64,000 bases of DNA from [Eubacterium] cellulosolvens LD2006 (GCF_000621585.1 NZ_JHXY01000007.1:124001-188000), one strand, 5' to 3'. Shown: positions 39,210-49,004, counted from the stretch's first letter. Translations and numbers: made by a program. The notes: a model not told the origin generated them from the letters alone.

Positions 39210-39250
39210 AACACAGCCCCGCCGTCCGGACACTGCCGGACAGCGGGGCT
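39203..39250 (-). terminator. Intrinsic terminator of the exported flavin reductase gene
   Basis: AGCCCCGC pairs with GCGGGGCT, with an inner TCCGG/CCGGA helix, followed by TGTGTTTTTT on the minus strand. Confidence 0.88.
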
Positions 39251-39303
39251 GCCAGTTTACATTCTAAGATATTCGTTTCTTGTAAAGGAATGCTGAATCC
39301 CTC

Positions 39304-41232
39304 TTACTTCAGATCTTCCACATACTCCGCCGCGTTGATACCGGAGATTCTTCCGTATACTACGAAATCGGTGACAGCAGTACCGCCGAGACGGTTTCCG
39401 CCGTGTACGCCTCCGGTAACCTCACCGGACGCGAAGAGTCCCGGAATGGCTTCCCCGTTCTCTTTGAGAACTTCTGTCTTCGGATTGATCTTCAGCCCGC
39501 CCATGGTGTGATGAACGCCAGGCGTAACTTTCAGTGCGTAGTATGGAGCTGTGTCCAGAGCATTCGCAAAGCTGGTACGTCCGAACTCCGGATCGCTCTT
39601 ATTTGCGACACACTGGTTCCAGTCTTTGATCGTCTGATCCAGCGTATCCGGATCGACGCCGATCTGCTCTGCAAGTTCTTTCGCATCTTTTCCGGTCAGT
39701 GTGTAACCCGCATTGATGTAGCCCTCGATAACCGCAGACTCATCGACCATCTTCTGATCGATGATCAGCCATGCAAAACTCTCCGGCTGCTCGATCTCTG
39801 CCGCGGATACACGGTCTCTGGTCTGTACCTCATCATAGAAGCGCTTTCCGTTGACATTGACAAGGATCGCTCCGTCTCCGCGGAGTCCCTCGGTAATCAG
39901 ATGTCCGGAGTTGTACTCTACCGTCGGATGAATCTGGATCTGCTCCATATCCACGGTGGCCGCTCCGACTTCTTCACCCATCTGGATTCCGATTCCCTGC
40001 GCGCCCGAGGCGTTGGTTGTCATGAAGCCCTTGAGCTCCGGTCTGTACTTCTCAACCATCTCGGAATTTGCTCCGAAACCGCCGGATGCGATGATGACAG
40101 CCTTTGCCTTCACCGTAACATTCTCACCGGTCGAACCGATCGCGTGAACACCGACCGCTTTTCCGTCTTCCATGAGAACCTTGTCCGCTGTTGTGGAATA
40201 AAAGAGGCGGATCTTTCCGCTTCTCGTCTCAATGTTCTCCTGAAGGATCGGAACCGTGTAGGCGCCGACCGCCTCGGTCTTGCCCTCTGCATTGACCGGA
40301 CTGTGGATTCGCTTTACGGAAGCGCCTCCGGCAGCTCCCACTCTGTGAAGCTTTGCGCCGACGGAATCGAGCCAGTCGATACTCTCCGCGCTTCGCTCAC
40401 ACATTTCTTTTACAAGAGCGGGATCATTGATTCCGTGTCCGCCCATGATGGTGTTCAGCTCCATGAGCTCTGCCGTATCAAAATATCCTTCCGGATTTTT
40501 CAGATACTCGTCGTACTGTTTCCTCACGGTTGCCGCAAGTTCTGTGACCGTCTCATTGTCCGCGAATTCCTCAGCGGCGGACTTCAGTGATTTTTCAACA
40601 CCGTCGCCCTCGTTAAATTCATTCTGATCCTGCCATTTTGTATTGGCGGCGTTCATTCCGCCCGTCGCGCGAATGGAATTTCCGCCGACCATCGTCTGGC
40701 TCTCGAGAATGATGACTTTGTGTCCCTTGTCGGCCGCCTCGATGGCAGCTGTCATTCCTGCGCCTCCGGCTCCGACAATAACAATATCTGCCTTGTAGAC
40801 AGCGTCCCTCGCTTTTGTAGTGGTCATCACCGGCGCTGTTCCGAACTTCTCTGTTGAAATTCCGCCGGATTCCAGTGCTGCCCTGACCGCGTTTTTGATC
40901 GCGTCGGATGTGATCGTGGCTCCGGAAATGGAGTCCACTTCGTAACTCTGATAATTGTAGATCTGAGACGGAATCTGGGCTACGGCAATCGTTCCGATCC
41001 CCTCCGTCTCATGATGGTCTGTGACCTCAACAGAATAAATATAATCCTGATCTGCCACAATCTGTACAGAGACATCTCCATCCATTCCCTGCGCAGCACC
41101 GGTCAGTGTCTGTGCTTCTGCCGAAGGTCCTCCCGACGGAGCCTTGCTCGGCGGTTTCATCGGTGAAAACACCATAGGAATTGCAGTTCCTGCTGCCAGC
41201 AGCAGGTATGGAATTGCTTTTAATGCTTTCAT
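39304..41232 (-). CDS. Exported FMN-binding, FAD-dependent fumarate reductase-type oxidoreductase
   Basis: The 642-residue protein begins with a signal or anchor helix (MKALKAIPYLLLAAGTAIPM). An FMN-binding domain (about 45-125) ends in the ApbE flavinylation motif DSISGATIT. A flavocytochrome c-type catalytic domain follows, with the FAD motif VGAGGAGMTAAIEAADKGHK (about 153-172), VGGNSIRATGGMNAA, a QIHPT-type segment and FYDEVQTRDRVS. Homologues reduce fumarate, urocanate, methacrylate or related enoates; the acceptor here is unknown, and no haem motif is present. The ATG at 41232 has AAGGAG at seven bases, better than the one six bases upstream. It is monocistronic, between apbE and rnfB. 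Confidence 0.9.
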   Translation of the reverse strand: MKALKAIPYLLLAAGTAIPMVFSPMKPPSKAPSGGPSAEAQTLTGAAQGMDGDVSVQIVADQDYIYSVEVTDHHETEGIGTIAVAQIPSQIYNYQSYEVDSISGATITSDAIKNAVRAALESGGISTEKFGTAPVMTTTKARDAVYKADIVIVGAGGAGMTAAIEAADKGHKVIILESQTMVGGNSIRATGGMNAANTKWQDQNEFNEGDGVEKSLKSAAEEFADNETVTELAATVRKQYDEYLKNPEGYFDTAELMELNTIMGGHGINDPALVKEMCERSAESIDWLDSVGAKLHRVGAAGGASVKRIHSPVNAEGKTEAVGAYTVPILQENIETRSGKIRLFYSTTADKVLMEDGKAVGVHAIGSTGENVTVKAKAVIIASGGFGANSEMVEKYRPELKGFMTTNASGAQGIGIQMGEEVGAATVDMEQIQIHPTVEYNSGHLITEGLRGDGAILVNVNGKRFYDEVQTRDRVSAAEIEQPESFAWLIIDQKMVDESAVIEGYINAGYTLTGKDAKELAEQIGVDPDTLDQTIKDWNQCVANKSDPEFGRTSFANALDTAPYYALKVTPGVHHTMGGLKINPKTEVLKENGEAIPGLFASGEVTGGVHGGNRLGGTAVTDFVVYGRISGINAAEYVEDLK

Positions 41233-41285
41233 ACTCATACTCCTTCCGGCTACACCCTAAACTGAAAACCTTTACAGAAACCTTT

Positions 41286-41320
41286 GTGTTATGGAAATTC
41301 CGAATGAATTTCCATAACAC
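41286..41320 (-). repeat. Interspersed 3'-end palindromic repeat, stem-only copy 7
   Basis: Only the palindrome is present: GTGTTATGGAAATTC (41286-41300) pairs exactly with 41306-41320 (15 bp, 5-nt loop). It starts 13 nt downstream of the rnfB stop and is preceded by CGTTTTC on the minus strand; no core or separate terminator stem is seen. Confidence 0.75.
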
Positions 41321-41332
41321 GAAAACGCACCC

Positions 41333-42118
41333 TTATACAATACACTTTCTCGGACAGTCGACCTTACATGTTCCGCAGTTGGTACATTTCTCGTAGTCGA
41401 TCACCGGATAACCGCTGTCGATGGAGATCGCGTTCTCCGGACAGTTTCTCACACACTTCTGACAGGAGATACAGCCGACTTTACAGTTCTCCATAACCGG
41501 TTTACCTTTGTCCGGGTTTACACAGCCGATGTGTGATACATACTTGTAAGGCACCTCGGAGATGAGTCCCTTCGGGCAGGCCTTGCGGCACTTACCGCAG
41601 TTGACACATTTCTCTTCGTCCACCTTCGCAACGCCCTGCACAATGTGAATCGCATCAAATTCGCAGGCAGAGACGCACTCGCCAAGACCGAGACAGCCGT
41701 AGCGGCAGGATTTCGGACCGCCGGCCGGTGCCATGTGTACGTTTGTACAGGTCATCGGACCGCTGTACTCATAAATCTCCGTCGTCTTCTCGCAGTCACC
41801 GACGCAGCGCACAAAGGCCACTTTCCGCTCGCCCTCGGCAGCTGTTGTTCCGAGGATCTTCGCGATTTCATCGGCCACCGGTTTCTGTCCTACCACGCAG
41901 GCATTTACCGCAGCCTCTCCTCTTGCCATAGCTGCGGCGCAGGCTGCACAGCCCGAATATCCGCAACCGCCGCAGTTCGCACCCGGAAGTGCCTCGTTGA
42001 TCGCCGCCTCTTTCTCATCCACCGGCACCGCAAATACCTTGCTCGCCACGGAAAGGAAGATTCCGACTACCAGTCCGACACCACCGACTACCAGTGTCGC
42101 TATTAAAATTCCGTTCAT
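41333..42118 (-). CDS. rnfB: Rnf complex subunit RnfB (iron-sulfur protein)
   Basis: RnfB is the ferredoxin-side entry of the Rnf complex. The 261-residue protein has an N-terminal membrane helix (about 5-25), a 4Fe-4S motif CGGCGYSGCAACAAAM near residue 50, and four ferredoxin-type Cys groups in the rest, the last being CTNCGTCKVDCPRKC near the end. This multi-cluster form is typical of Clostridia. It is the last gene of rnfCDGEAB, 18 bases after rnfA. Confidence 0.95.
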   Translation of the reverse strand: MNGILIATLVVGGVGLVVGIFLSVASKVFAVPVDEKEAAINEALPGANCGGCGYSGCAACAAAMARGEAAVNACVVGQKPVADEIAKILGTTAAEGERKVAFVRCVGDCEKTTEIYEYSGPMTCTNVHMAPAGGPKSCRYGCLGLGECVSACEFDAIHIVQGVAKVDEEKCVNCGKCRKACPKGLISEVPYKYVSHIGCVNPDKGKPVMENCKVGCISCQKCVRNCPENAISIDSGYPVIDYEKCTNCGTCKVDCPRKCIV

Positions 42119-42136
42119 AGTTCCCTCCTGTTCCGC

Positions 42137-42718
42137 TTACTTCAGAGCTGAGAATCCGAAGAAAGCAATTGACATCAGCGCCGCTGTAATCATAACGATC
42201 GGGAAACCGCGGAACGGCTTCGGAATTTCGTTGAATACAATCTTCTCTCGGATATAGGAGAGAATGACGATTGCGATCCAGAATCCGATCGCTGTTGCAA
42301 GTCCGTAGATTGTACCTGTAAGAATATCGTACTCTTTCTGAACATTCAGAAGAGCAACGCCGAGAACTGCACAGTTTGTAGTGATCAGCGGAAGATAAAT
42401 TCCGAGAGCATCGTACAGACTCTTTACGAATTTTTTCAGGAACATCTCAACGAACTGAACAAGAGCAGCAACGATCACGATAAACACGATCGTTTTCATG
42501 TACTGAAGTCCTGTCGGAACCAACAGGAACTTGTAGATAATTCCACAGACAAGGGATGCCAGCGTAAGAACGAAGGTTACAGCCGCACCCATTCCCTTTG
42601 ACGCACTGCTCTTCTGAGAAACGCCGAGGAACGCACAGATTCCGAGGAACTGACTCAATACTACGTTATTGATAAGACATGCATTGATTGCAAGCAAAAG
42701 AATCGCTGTCACACTCAT
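42137..42718 (-). CDS. rnfA: Rnf complex subunit RnfA
   Basis: RnfA is an integral membrane subunit (193 residues, about six helices) related to NqrE and RnfE. It begins MSVTAILLLAINACLINNVV and contains LPLITTNCAVLGVALLN, carrying the membrane cysteine thought to help hold an Fe-S cluster with RnfE. The start shares a base with the rnfE stop. Confidence 0.95.
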   Translation of the reverse strand: MSVTAILLLAINACLINNVVLSQFLGICAFLGVSQKSSASKGMGAAVTFVLTLASLVCGIIYKFLLVPTGLQYMKTIVFIVIVAALVQFVEMFLKKFVKSLYDALGIYLPLITTNCAVLGVALLNVQKEYDILTGTIYGLATAIGFWIAIVILSYIREKIVFNEIPKPFRGFPIVMITAALMSIAFFGFSALK

Positions 42719-43509
42719 TACTGATCTCCTCCTTTCTTGCCGGATGCAATTGCCTCATCTACAGTTCCTTTATTCTTTGCGATCGTCTGTGCCGCAGTTT
42801 CGCCGCAATTCTCCGGTTTCTGTCCGCACATGCCGACCTTCATACATTTGAAGCACTCACCGCAGATTTTCTCTGTCGGATCCCACTCTTTCTTCGGACG
42901 TCTTCCCGCACCGATCTTGAGCGCGTTCATGGCCGCGATCAGGAATCCATAGACAAGGAAAGCTCCCGGCGCAAGGATGAATGTGCTGATCGGCACATAG
43001 CCGGACGGCATCACCTGCGCTCCGAAAATTGTTCCGGCTCCGAGAAGCTCACGGAAGGAAGCGATCAGGGTGAGCGCCACCGTAAAGCCGACACCCATTC
43101 CGATTCCGTCGAAGAACGAAGAGATGATCGGTTTCTTTCCCGCGTATGCTTCCGCACGTCCCATGATGATACAGTTAACAACAATCAGCGGAATATAAAT
43201 TCCGAGCGTCTTGTAAAGTCCCGGTGTGAAGCCCTCCATAAGGAAGTCAACCATCGTAACGAACGATGCAATTACGACAATGTAGGCCGGCATTCTCATT
43301 CTGTCCGGAATAATCTTGCGAAGCAGAGAGATGATGAGGTTGGACATCATCAGAACCGCCGTCGTGGAAAGTCCCATACCGATCGCATTTGTCGCAGATG
43401 TCGAAGTGGCCAGTGTCGGACAGGTACCGAGTACCAGAACGAAAACCGGGTTTTCAACAAACAATCCATTCCATAATCTCTCTATCGGAGTATCTTTTTT
43501 CAAACTCAT
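42718..43509 (-). CDS. rnfE: Rnf complex subunit RnfE, with Cys-rich C-terminal tail
   Basis: RnfE is the partner of RnfA in the membrane. Residues 1-200 form the usual six-helix subunit, with FVLVLGTCPTLATSTSATNA (about 23-42) and IPLIVVNCIIMGRAEAYA (about 106-123). It is extended by about 60 residues containing five cysteines at 216, 219, 222, 228 and 235 (CGECFKCMKVGMCGQKPENC). The helices alone would already make a normal-length RnfE. The tail could bind zinc or an iron-sulfur cluster; this is unverified. Confidence 0.93.
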   Translation of the reverse strand: MSLKKDTPIERLWNGLFVENPVFVLVLGTCPTLATSTSATNAIGMGLSTTAVLMMSNLIISLLRKIIPDRMRMPAYIVVIASFVTMVDFLMEGFTPGLYKTLGIYIPLIVVNCIIMGRAEAYAGKKPIISSFFDGIGMGVGFTVALTLIASFRELLGAGTIFGAQVMPSGYVPISTFILAPGAFLVYGFLIAAMNALKIGAGRRPKKEWDPTEKICGECFKCMKVGMCGQKPENCGETAAQTIAKNKGTVDEAIASGKKGGDQ

Positions 43510-44148
43510 TTATTCAGCCTCCTCTAGAAATGATACGGCAGTGATCGCACCGTTTACCGCCTTGGTAACCGCATTTGTTGTCACCGTACAGCCGGAGATC
43601 GCGTCGATCTCGTTTGCGCTCTGTTTGCCGTTCTTTGTATATTTGACAAGTTCCTCACCACTGAGTGTGATCGTCTTGAACTGATCCTTGAACGTGTCCT
43701 CATCCGCCTTCATTCCCATTCCGGCAGTCTCCGGAAGATTCAGGAAGGAAATGCCGTATACGTTCTTCGCACCCTCAGCTGTTCCGATGCCGACCATCAG
43801 TTCCACGTCGCCGCCGTATCCCTCTTTGTTTGCGGCAGTGACAACGTAACCGATTTTCGCGCCGGATGCATCCTGTGCCTCCGATACAGCACTCACGGTT
43901 GTCTGATCGATGCCAGCCTCCTCGAGCGCTTTCGCGAAACCGGCATCCGAAGCATTCCAGTCTACCGCGCTGAATGATTTCGCATCCGGAAATACCTGTT
44001 TCTGCGCTGCTTCCTGTGTCGCTTTCTGCTGCCTCTCAATCGGCGCCGCAGTAATGTGATGTACACCGCCAAGAACAAGACCGGCGGCAAGTGTAATAAT
44101 CGTCAGAATAATCGTGTCATGAACTACGCCTTTATCTTTCTTGCTCAT
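43510..44148 (-). CDS. rnfG: Rnf complex subunit RnfG (FMN-binding)
   Basis: RnfG (212 residues) has one membrane helix (about 13-32) and an extracytoplasmic FMN-binding domain. The covalent FMN site is DAISGCTVTT (about 183-192), where the usual SGAT is SGCT; the acceptor Thr is kept. GMGMKADEDTFKDQFK is typical of the domain. Its start overlaps the rnfD stop by four bases. Confidence 0.93.
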   Translation of the reverse strand: MSKKDKGVVHDTIILTIITLAAGLVLGGVHHITAAPIERQQKATQEAAQKQVFPDAKSFSAVDWNASDAGFAKALEEAGIDQTTVSAVSEAQDASGAKIGYVVTAANKEGYGGDVELMVGIGTAEGAKNVYGISFLNLPETAGMGMKADEDTFKDQFKTITLSGEELVKYTKNGKQSANEIDAISGCTVTTNAVTKAVNGAITAVSFLEEAE

Positions 44149-45146
44149 GCCTGCTTCGCCTCCTTCCCTTCTTTCTTCATGCCGAAGGCTCTCGGACGCG
44201 TATAGGCCTCAATCATCGGTGTAATGCAATTGCCGAGGATGATCGCATAGGATACGCCCTCCGAACCGCTTCCGATCATACGGAAGAGCCATGTCATTAC
44301 GCCGAGGAAGAGTCCGAAGATCACCTGACCGGCCGGAGTAACCGGCGAAGTCACATAATCCGTAGCCATGAACAGCGCGCCGAGCAGGATACCGCCTGCA
44401 CAGAGTTCCTCCGCGGTAAAAATAATCGGATCGTCAAAACCCTTGACCGCTGCCGTGATGCAAACCAGGACAGCAAAGCTTCCCAGGTAGAATACCGGGA
44501 TCTTCCAGTCAATGATCTTGAGAAGAAGAAGGAAGAGTCCGCCTGCAAGAAGCGCAATCGCGGATGTCTCTCCGATGACTCCCGCAACGTTTCCGAAGAA
44601 AAGCGCGTGAAGATCAAAATGATACCCCAGCTTCAGGTAAGCAAGAGGTGTCGCGCCGGAAAGAGCATCCGGTGTACCCGGCATGGTATTCACAAGAGAA
44701 GTGAATCCGCTCGGCGCGGCATAGGTTGTCATCTGGCTGGAAAACGCGATCAGAAGGAAACATCTCGCTCCGAGCGCGGGATTCATGAAGTTCTCACCCA
44801 GACCGCCGTAAATCATCTTGATGACGACAATGGCAAATACAGATCCGAGTACAGGAATCCACCAGATGATTTCCGGCGGCATGTTCATACCGATCAAAAG
44901 TCCGGTTACTACTGCGGACAGATCGTTAATCGATGACTTCTTGCCGAAAATCAGATTGTAAAGTGCCTCGGAGATCACTGCAGATGCCGTTGACAGGCAC
45001 AGGATCAGAAGCGCATGGAATCCAAAGTTAAACACTCCGTAGATACATGCCGGCATGAGCGCCAGAATCACACAGAGCATAATTTTCGTCGTTGTAATGC
45101 TGTCTCTGACATGAGGAGAGACAGAAACCTGATACTTTTTACTCAT
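44145..45146 (-). CDS. rnfD: Rnf complex subunit RnfD (FMN-binding membrane protein)
   Basis: RnfD (333 residues) is a polytopic subunit with a covalently bound FMN. About nine or ten helices are seen; PDALSGATPLAYLKLG (about 156-171) holds the flavinylated Thr, and GGLGENFMNPALGARCFLL is conserved. It lies 12 bases after rnfC. Confidence 0.95.
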   Translation of the reverse strand: MSKKYQVSVSPHVRDSITTTKIMLCVILALMPACIYGVFNFGFHALLILCLSTASAVISEALYNLIFGKKSSINDLSAVVTGLLIGMNMPPEIIWWIPVLGSVFAIVVIKMIYGGLGENFMNPALGARCFLLIAFSSQMTTYAAPSGFTSLVNTMPGTPDALSGATPLAYLKLGYHFDLHALFFGNVAGVIGETSAIALLAGGLFLLLLKIIDWKIPVFYLGSFAVLVCITAAVKGFDDPIIFTAEELCAGGILLGALFMATDYVTSPVTPAGQVIFGLFLGVMTWLFRMIGSGSEGVSYAIILGNCITPMIEAYTRPRAFGMKKEGKEAKQA

Positions 45147-45158
45147 CTTCTACCTCCC

Positions 45159-46478
45159 TCACTTTTTCTTCTTTGCTGCCAGAACCTGCTGACGCATCGC
45201 ATTGATTTCACCGGCCAGAGACCGCTTGGCAGGACAGGAGAAGCTGCAGGAACCGCAGTTCACGCACTCCAGACCGTCGTACGCTTCAAAGGATTCCGCA
45301 TCGCCGAACTTCGCAAAATCGGCAAGCTTGTTCGGCATCAGACGCGCCGGACATCCCTTCATACAACGTCCGCAGTTGATACATTTTCCTGTTTTGTTTG
45401 CGGCAACTTCGTCCTTCAAAAAACATGTCAGCGCTCCGGAAGTTTTTGTCACCGGAATCTCTGTGTCCGCAAGGGCAAAGCCCATCATCGGTCCGCCGGA
45501 AATAAGCTTCTCCGGCTCGGCCTTGAAACCGCCGCCGAGTTCAACGATCTCGCTGTAGCTCATGCCGACCGGAACCAGATAATTCTTCGGATCGGAAGGG
45601 GCGTCACCGGTCAGAGTGAACACTCTCTTCGTGAGCGGTTTTCCGTTTACAACGGCATCATAGACAGCCATAACGGTGCCTACGTTATCGACGATACAGC
45701 CCGCATCCGCAGGAAGCATCTTCGAAGTGACGTATCTTCCGGTAATGGCATTGATCAGGCAGCGCTCCGCGCCCTCCGGGTACTTCGTCTTCACAACCTT
45801 CACGGACATGTTCTTTTTGCCGCGGATGGCCTCTTCCATTACCTTGACCGCCTTCGGCTTGTTGTTCTCGATACAAATCACACCCTGACAGTTTGCGCCG
45901 AAGAGGCTGAGAATGATCTCCAGACCGGCTACGATTTTCTCCGGTTTTTCGATCATGCATCTGTAATCGGATGTAAGGTACGGCTCGCACTCGGATCCAT
46001 TCACGAGAATATAATCCACCTTGGACGGATCCTTCGGCGCAAGTTTCACTGCGGTCGGGAATCCAGCTCCACCCATACCAACAACTCCGGCCTCGCGAAT
46101 GCGCTCCAGAATCTGCTCTTTCGAGAGAGATGCCGGATCTGCGGAAGTGAATTCTACACTTTCATACTGCTCATCGTTCTCCACGATAATCGCATCAACG
46201 TAAGCCCCGGTTGCGTTTTTACGCTTTTCAAGTTTCGTTACTGTTCCTGATACAGAAGCGTGAATCGGCGCGGAAACAAAACCGCCCGCCTCAGCAATTT
46301 TCTGACCAGCAAGTACGCGATCCCCCTTTTTCACAAGGGCTTTCGCCGGTGCACCAATGTGCTGTGATAGCAGATAGACCAGTTCTTTTCCGGGGGTGAG
46401 GCTCTCCACAGGTTTCTCCGCAGAAAGTTCCTTGCCCTCGAAGGGATGAACTCCGCCTTTAAAGGTTAATAATCCCAT
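45159..46478 (-). CDS. rnfC: Rnf complex subunit RnfC (NADH-binding)
   Basis: RnfC (439 residues) is the peripheral subunit that exchanges electrons with NAD. It resembles the NuoF fold (GMGGAGFPTAVKL near 135) and carries two 4Fe-4S motifs, CINCGRCMKGCP (about 368-379) and CVNCGSCSFSCP (about 407-418). AGGAGG precedes the start. It is the first gene of the rnf operon. Confidence 0.96.
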   Translation of the reverse strand: MGLLTFKGGVHPFEGKELSAEKPVESLTPGKELVYLLSQHIGAPAKALVKKGDRVLAGQKIAEAGGFVSAPIHASVSGTVTKLEKRKNATGAYVDAIIVENDEQYESVEFTSADPASLSKEQILERIREAGVVGMGGAGFPTAVKLAPKDPSKVDYILVNGSECEPYLTSDYRCMIEKPEKIVAGLEIILSLFGANCQGVICIENNKPKAVKVMEEAIRGKKNMSVKVVKTKYPEGAERCLINAITGRYVTSKMLPADAGCIVDNVGTVMAVYDAVVNGKPLTKRVFTLTGDAPSDPKNYLVPVGMSYSEIVELGGGFKAEPEKLISGGPMMGFALADTEIPVTKTSGALTCFLKDEVAANKTGKCINCGRCMKGCPARLMPNKLADFAKFGDAESFEAYDGLECVNCGSCSFSCPAKRSLAGEINAMRQQVLAAKKKK

Positions 46479-46518
46479 CTCCTATCCTCCTTCCTTAAAT
46501 GTATGCAAATCATCCAAC

Positions 46519-46524
46519 ATTATA
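46519..46524 (-). promoter_or_regulatory. -10 element of the rnf operon promoter
   Basis: A perfect TATAAT lies 40 nt upstream of rnfC on the minus strand, in an A/T-rich region; the best -35 match (TTTAAA at 17-nt spacing) is weak, so an activator may be needed. Confidence 0.5.
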
Positions 46525-46620
46525 CGACAGTTTCATATCTTTTTAAATATAAACAATCGCATAAACTGTTGTTTTTTTGTTATTAAACATAATAATAACG
46601 GCAATAATCTGTCATCAAAC

Positions 46621-46666
46621 AAAAAAGAGGCAGTTTTCCCCGCTTTGCCGCAAAGAAATCTGCCTC
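46621..46666 (-). terminator. Intrinsic terminator of the V-type ATPase operon
   Basis: AGGCAGATTTC pairs with GAAAACTGCCT (one mismatch) on the minus strand and is followed by CTTTTTTG. It is about 190 nt after the ntpD stop. The gene-free stretch 46479-46857 otherwise holds only the rnf promoter and a short GGATGCCGATGCCTCGGCAT inverted repeat near 46738-46759. Confidence 0.82.
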
Positions 46667-46857
46667 CTATGTAACATATTCGTCGCGCAGATACACCGAT
46701 ACGTTTCCCTTTCCATAACCAAATAAGCGGATCCCTTAGGGATGCCGATGCCTCGGCATTCCGCAAATCGCCGCCTCCTCAATTACACAATTTCCGTAGT
46801 CTAAACGTACCGGTCATTCGTCAAAATCATGAATGTTCGCAGCTTATGAATCCAAAC

Positions 46858-47514
46858 TTATTTTTCATCATAGTGATGTGCTTCGTTCAACATCATGTCC
46901 TTAACCTTCATCAGTCGTACCTGCGTACTTCTCTCATTTTCATCCAGCTTCATCGTGATATATCGGATGCCCTGCTGTGTCTCAGGAATGATGACATGCT
47001 CGAGTGCGTTTACTCTTCGTCTGGTCTTCTCGATCTCAGACGCCATCAGCTGACAGGATTTCTCCACTTCGGCAAGCTTCAGCATATCCGGCAGCGTATC
47101 GGAGAGGGACTGAACCGCCCCGTCCAGATCACTGGACGTGTAGGCGAAACCGTATGCAAAGATGTCGTTCTTGTCGGCCGTTCTCGTCGTGTAATCGAAG
47201 ACCGGAATATCGACACTCATAACATTCTTTGTATCCTTTTTCAGATATACCTCCTGTTTCGGCGCCATCATCGCAGCCTGAAGAATTTCCTCAGACATAC
47301 CTGCTTTCGCGAGCACGAAGTTTCTGTTCGCATCCTGAATCTCTCTCTCTACTTTTTTCCGGAGCTCCATGTTCTCACGGACAAGATCGAGAAATTCTCT
47401 CATCAGCTCATCACGTTTATCCTTCAGAAGTCGATGGCCCTTGATCGCTGTCGCAAGTTTACGTTTCAGCCTGGTCAGTTCCATTCGGGTAGGATTGACC
47501 TGTGTAGCAGCCAT
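46858..47514 (-). CDS. ntpD: V-type ATP synthase subunit D
   Basis: Subunit D is the coiled-coil central rotor shaft. The 218-residue protein begins MAATQVNPTRMELTRLKRKL, with AAGGAGG seven bases before the ATG; the 22 codons upstream in the frame are non-coding. Long N- and C-terminal helices flank a short middle. It is the last gene of the operon. Confidence 0.95.
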   Translation of the reverse strand: MAATQVNPTRMELTRLKRKLATAIKGHRLLKDKRDELMREFLDLVRENMELRKKVEREIQDANRNFVLAKAGMSEEILQAAMMAPKQEVYLKKDTKNVMSVDIPVFDYTTRTADKNDIFAYGFAYTSSDLDGAVQSLSDTLPDMLKLAEVEKSCQLMASEIEKTRRRVNALEHVIIPETQQGIRYITMKLDENERSTQVRLMKVKDMMLNEAHHYDEK

Positions 47515-47626
47515 TGCATAACCTCCTTCATAAACTCCGCTCCGGTACATCGTCCACGAAACAACCGGCCGGATTCGCAAAGCGTTTGGTCCGGTTATTC
47601 AGGGACGATGCATGAACCCTTGCGGA

Positions 47627-49000
47627 TCAGTCTTTTTCGTAGTGCTCGTCGAGCATTGCATCCGAGATACGTTTCAGCTCGGATCTCGGAAGGATTCTCA
47701 GCAGATCCCAGCCGGTCTCCAGCGTCTCCGTGATACTGCGGTCTGTCGAATATCCCTGAGATACGTATGTCTTCTCGAACTCATCGGCGAATTTCGCGTA
47801 GACAAGGTCAATATCCGTAAGAGCAGCTTCACCGAGGATGACCATAAGCTCCTTCGCGTCCTTACCTCTGGCATAGGCTGCAAAGAGCTGGTTCATCGTC
47901 GCCGCGTGATCCTTTCTGGTCTTTCCTTCACCGATTCCCTTATCTTTGAGTCGGGACAGAGACGGAAGAACATCGATCGGCGGTGTAATTCCCTTTCTGT
48001 AGAGTTCTCGGCTCAGGATGATCTGACCCTCGGTGATATATCCGGTAAGGTCAGGGATCGGGTGCGTCTTGTCGTCCTCAGGCATGGTCAGGATCGGCAC
48101 CATGGTGATGGATCCTTTCTTTCCTTTCAGACGTCCAGCACGCTCGTAGAGGGTTGCAAGGTCGGTGTACATATATCCCGGATATCCACGACGTCCGGGA
48201 ACTTCCTTACGGGCTGCGGATACCTCACGGAGAGCATCCGCGTAGTTTGTGATATCCGTAAGGATAACCAGTACGTGCATGTCTTTCTCAAAGGCGAGAT
48301 ACTCGGCAGCTGTCAGCGCCATACGAGGGGTGGAGATACGCTCTACCGCCGGATCGTTGGCAAGGTTGATAAACAGAACCGTTCGGTCAATCGCGCCGGT
48401 CTCCTTGAAGGACTCCTGGAAGTAGTTCGCCTCCTCGTAGGTAATACCCATGGCTGCAAAAACTACCGCGAACGGCTCGTCTGTTCCGACTACCTTCGCC
48501 TGTCTCGCGATCTGCGCCGCCAGCTGCGCATGCGGAAGACCGGAGGCGGAGAAGATCGGAAGTTTCTGTCCACGAACCAGTGTGTTCAGACCGTCGATGG
48601 CCGAAACACCGGTCTGAATGAACTCAGACGGATAGGCACGGGCTGCCGGATTCATCGGGAGACCGTTGATGTCGAGACGGGCATCCGGAAGAATATCCGG
48701 TCCGCCGTCGATTGTACGTCCCATTCCGTCGAAGACACGTCCCAGCATATCCTCGGATACGCCGAGCTGCTGCGCGTGGCCAAGGAATCTGACTTTGCTG
48801 TCCGAGAGGTTGATTCCGGTGGAATCCTCGAAGAGCTGAACGAGCGCGTTCCCTCCGTCGATCTCAAGAACCTTGCATCGTCTCACTTCCCCGTTGGAGA
48901 GCTCGATCTCACCGAGCTCGTTGTATTTTACATCCTCTACGCCCTGAACCAGCATCAGAGGACCGGCAACTTCTTTTATCGTACGATATTCTTTTGCCAT
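47627..49000 (-). CDS. ntpB: V-type ATP synthase subunit B
   Basis: Subunit B (457 residues) is the non-catalytic partner of A in the hexameric head. It has [20 protein letters not shown] and [20 protein letters not shown]-like sequences (here [20 protein letters not shown]) and no P-loop. It is four bases after ntpA. Confidence 0.97.
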   Translation of the reverse strand: MAKEYRTIKEVAGPLMLVQGVEDVKYNELGEIELSNGEVRRCKVLEIDGGNALVQLFEDSTGINLSDSKVRFLGHAQQLGVSEDMLGRVFDGMGRTIDGGPDILPDARLDINGLPMNPAARAYPSEFIQTGVSAIDGLNTLVRGQKLPIFSASGLPHAQLAAQIARQAKVVGTDEPFAVVFAAMGITYEEANYFQESFKETGAIDRTVLFINLANDPAVERISTPRMALTAAEYLAFEKDMHVLVILTDITNYADALREVSAARKEVPGRRGYPGYMYTDLATLYERAGRLKGKKGSITMVPILTMPEDDKTHPIPDLTGYITEGQIILSRELYRKGITPPIDVLPSLSRLKDKGIGEGKTRKDHAATMNQLFAAYARGKDAKELMVILGEAALTDIDLVYAKFADEFEKTYVSQGYSTDRSITETLETGWDLLRILPRSELKRISDAMLDEHYEKD

Positions 49001-49004
49001 AAGA

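Noticed and set aside
46533-46766. A 77-codon minus-strand frame with a GAGGAGG-like site before a TTG start
   Set aside because: It runs straight through the V-type ATPase terminator hairpin and the rnf promoter, has no recognisable domain and an unlikely composition.
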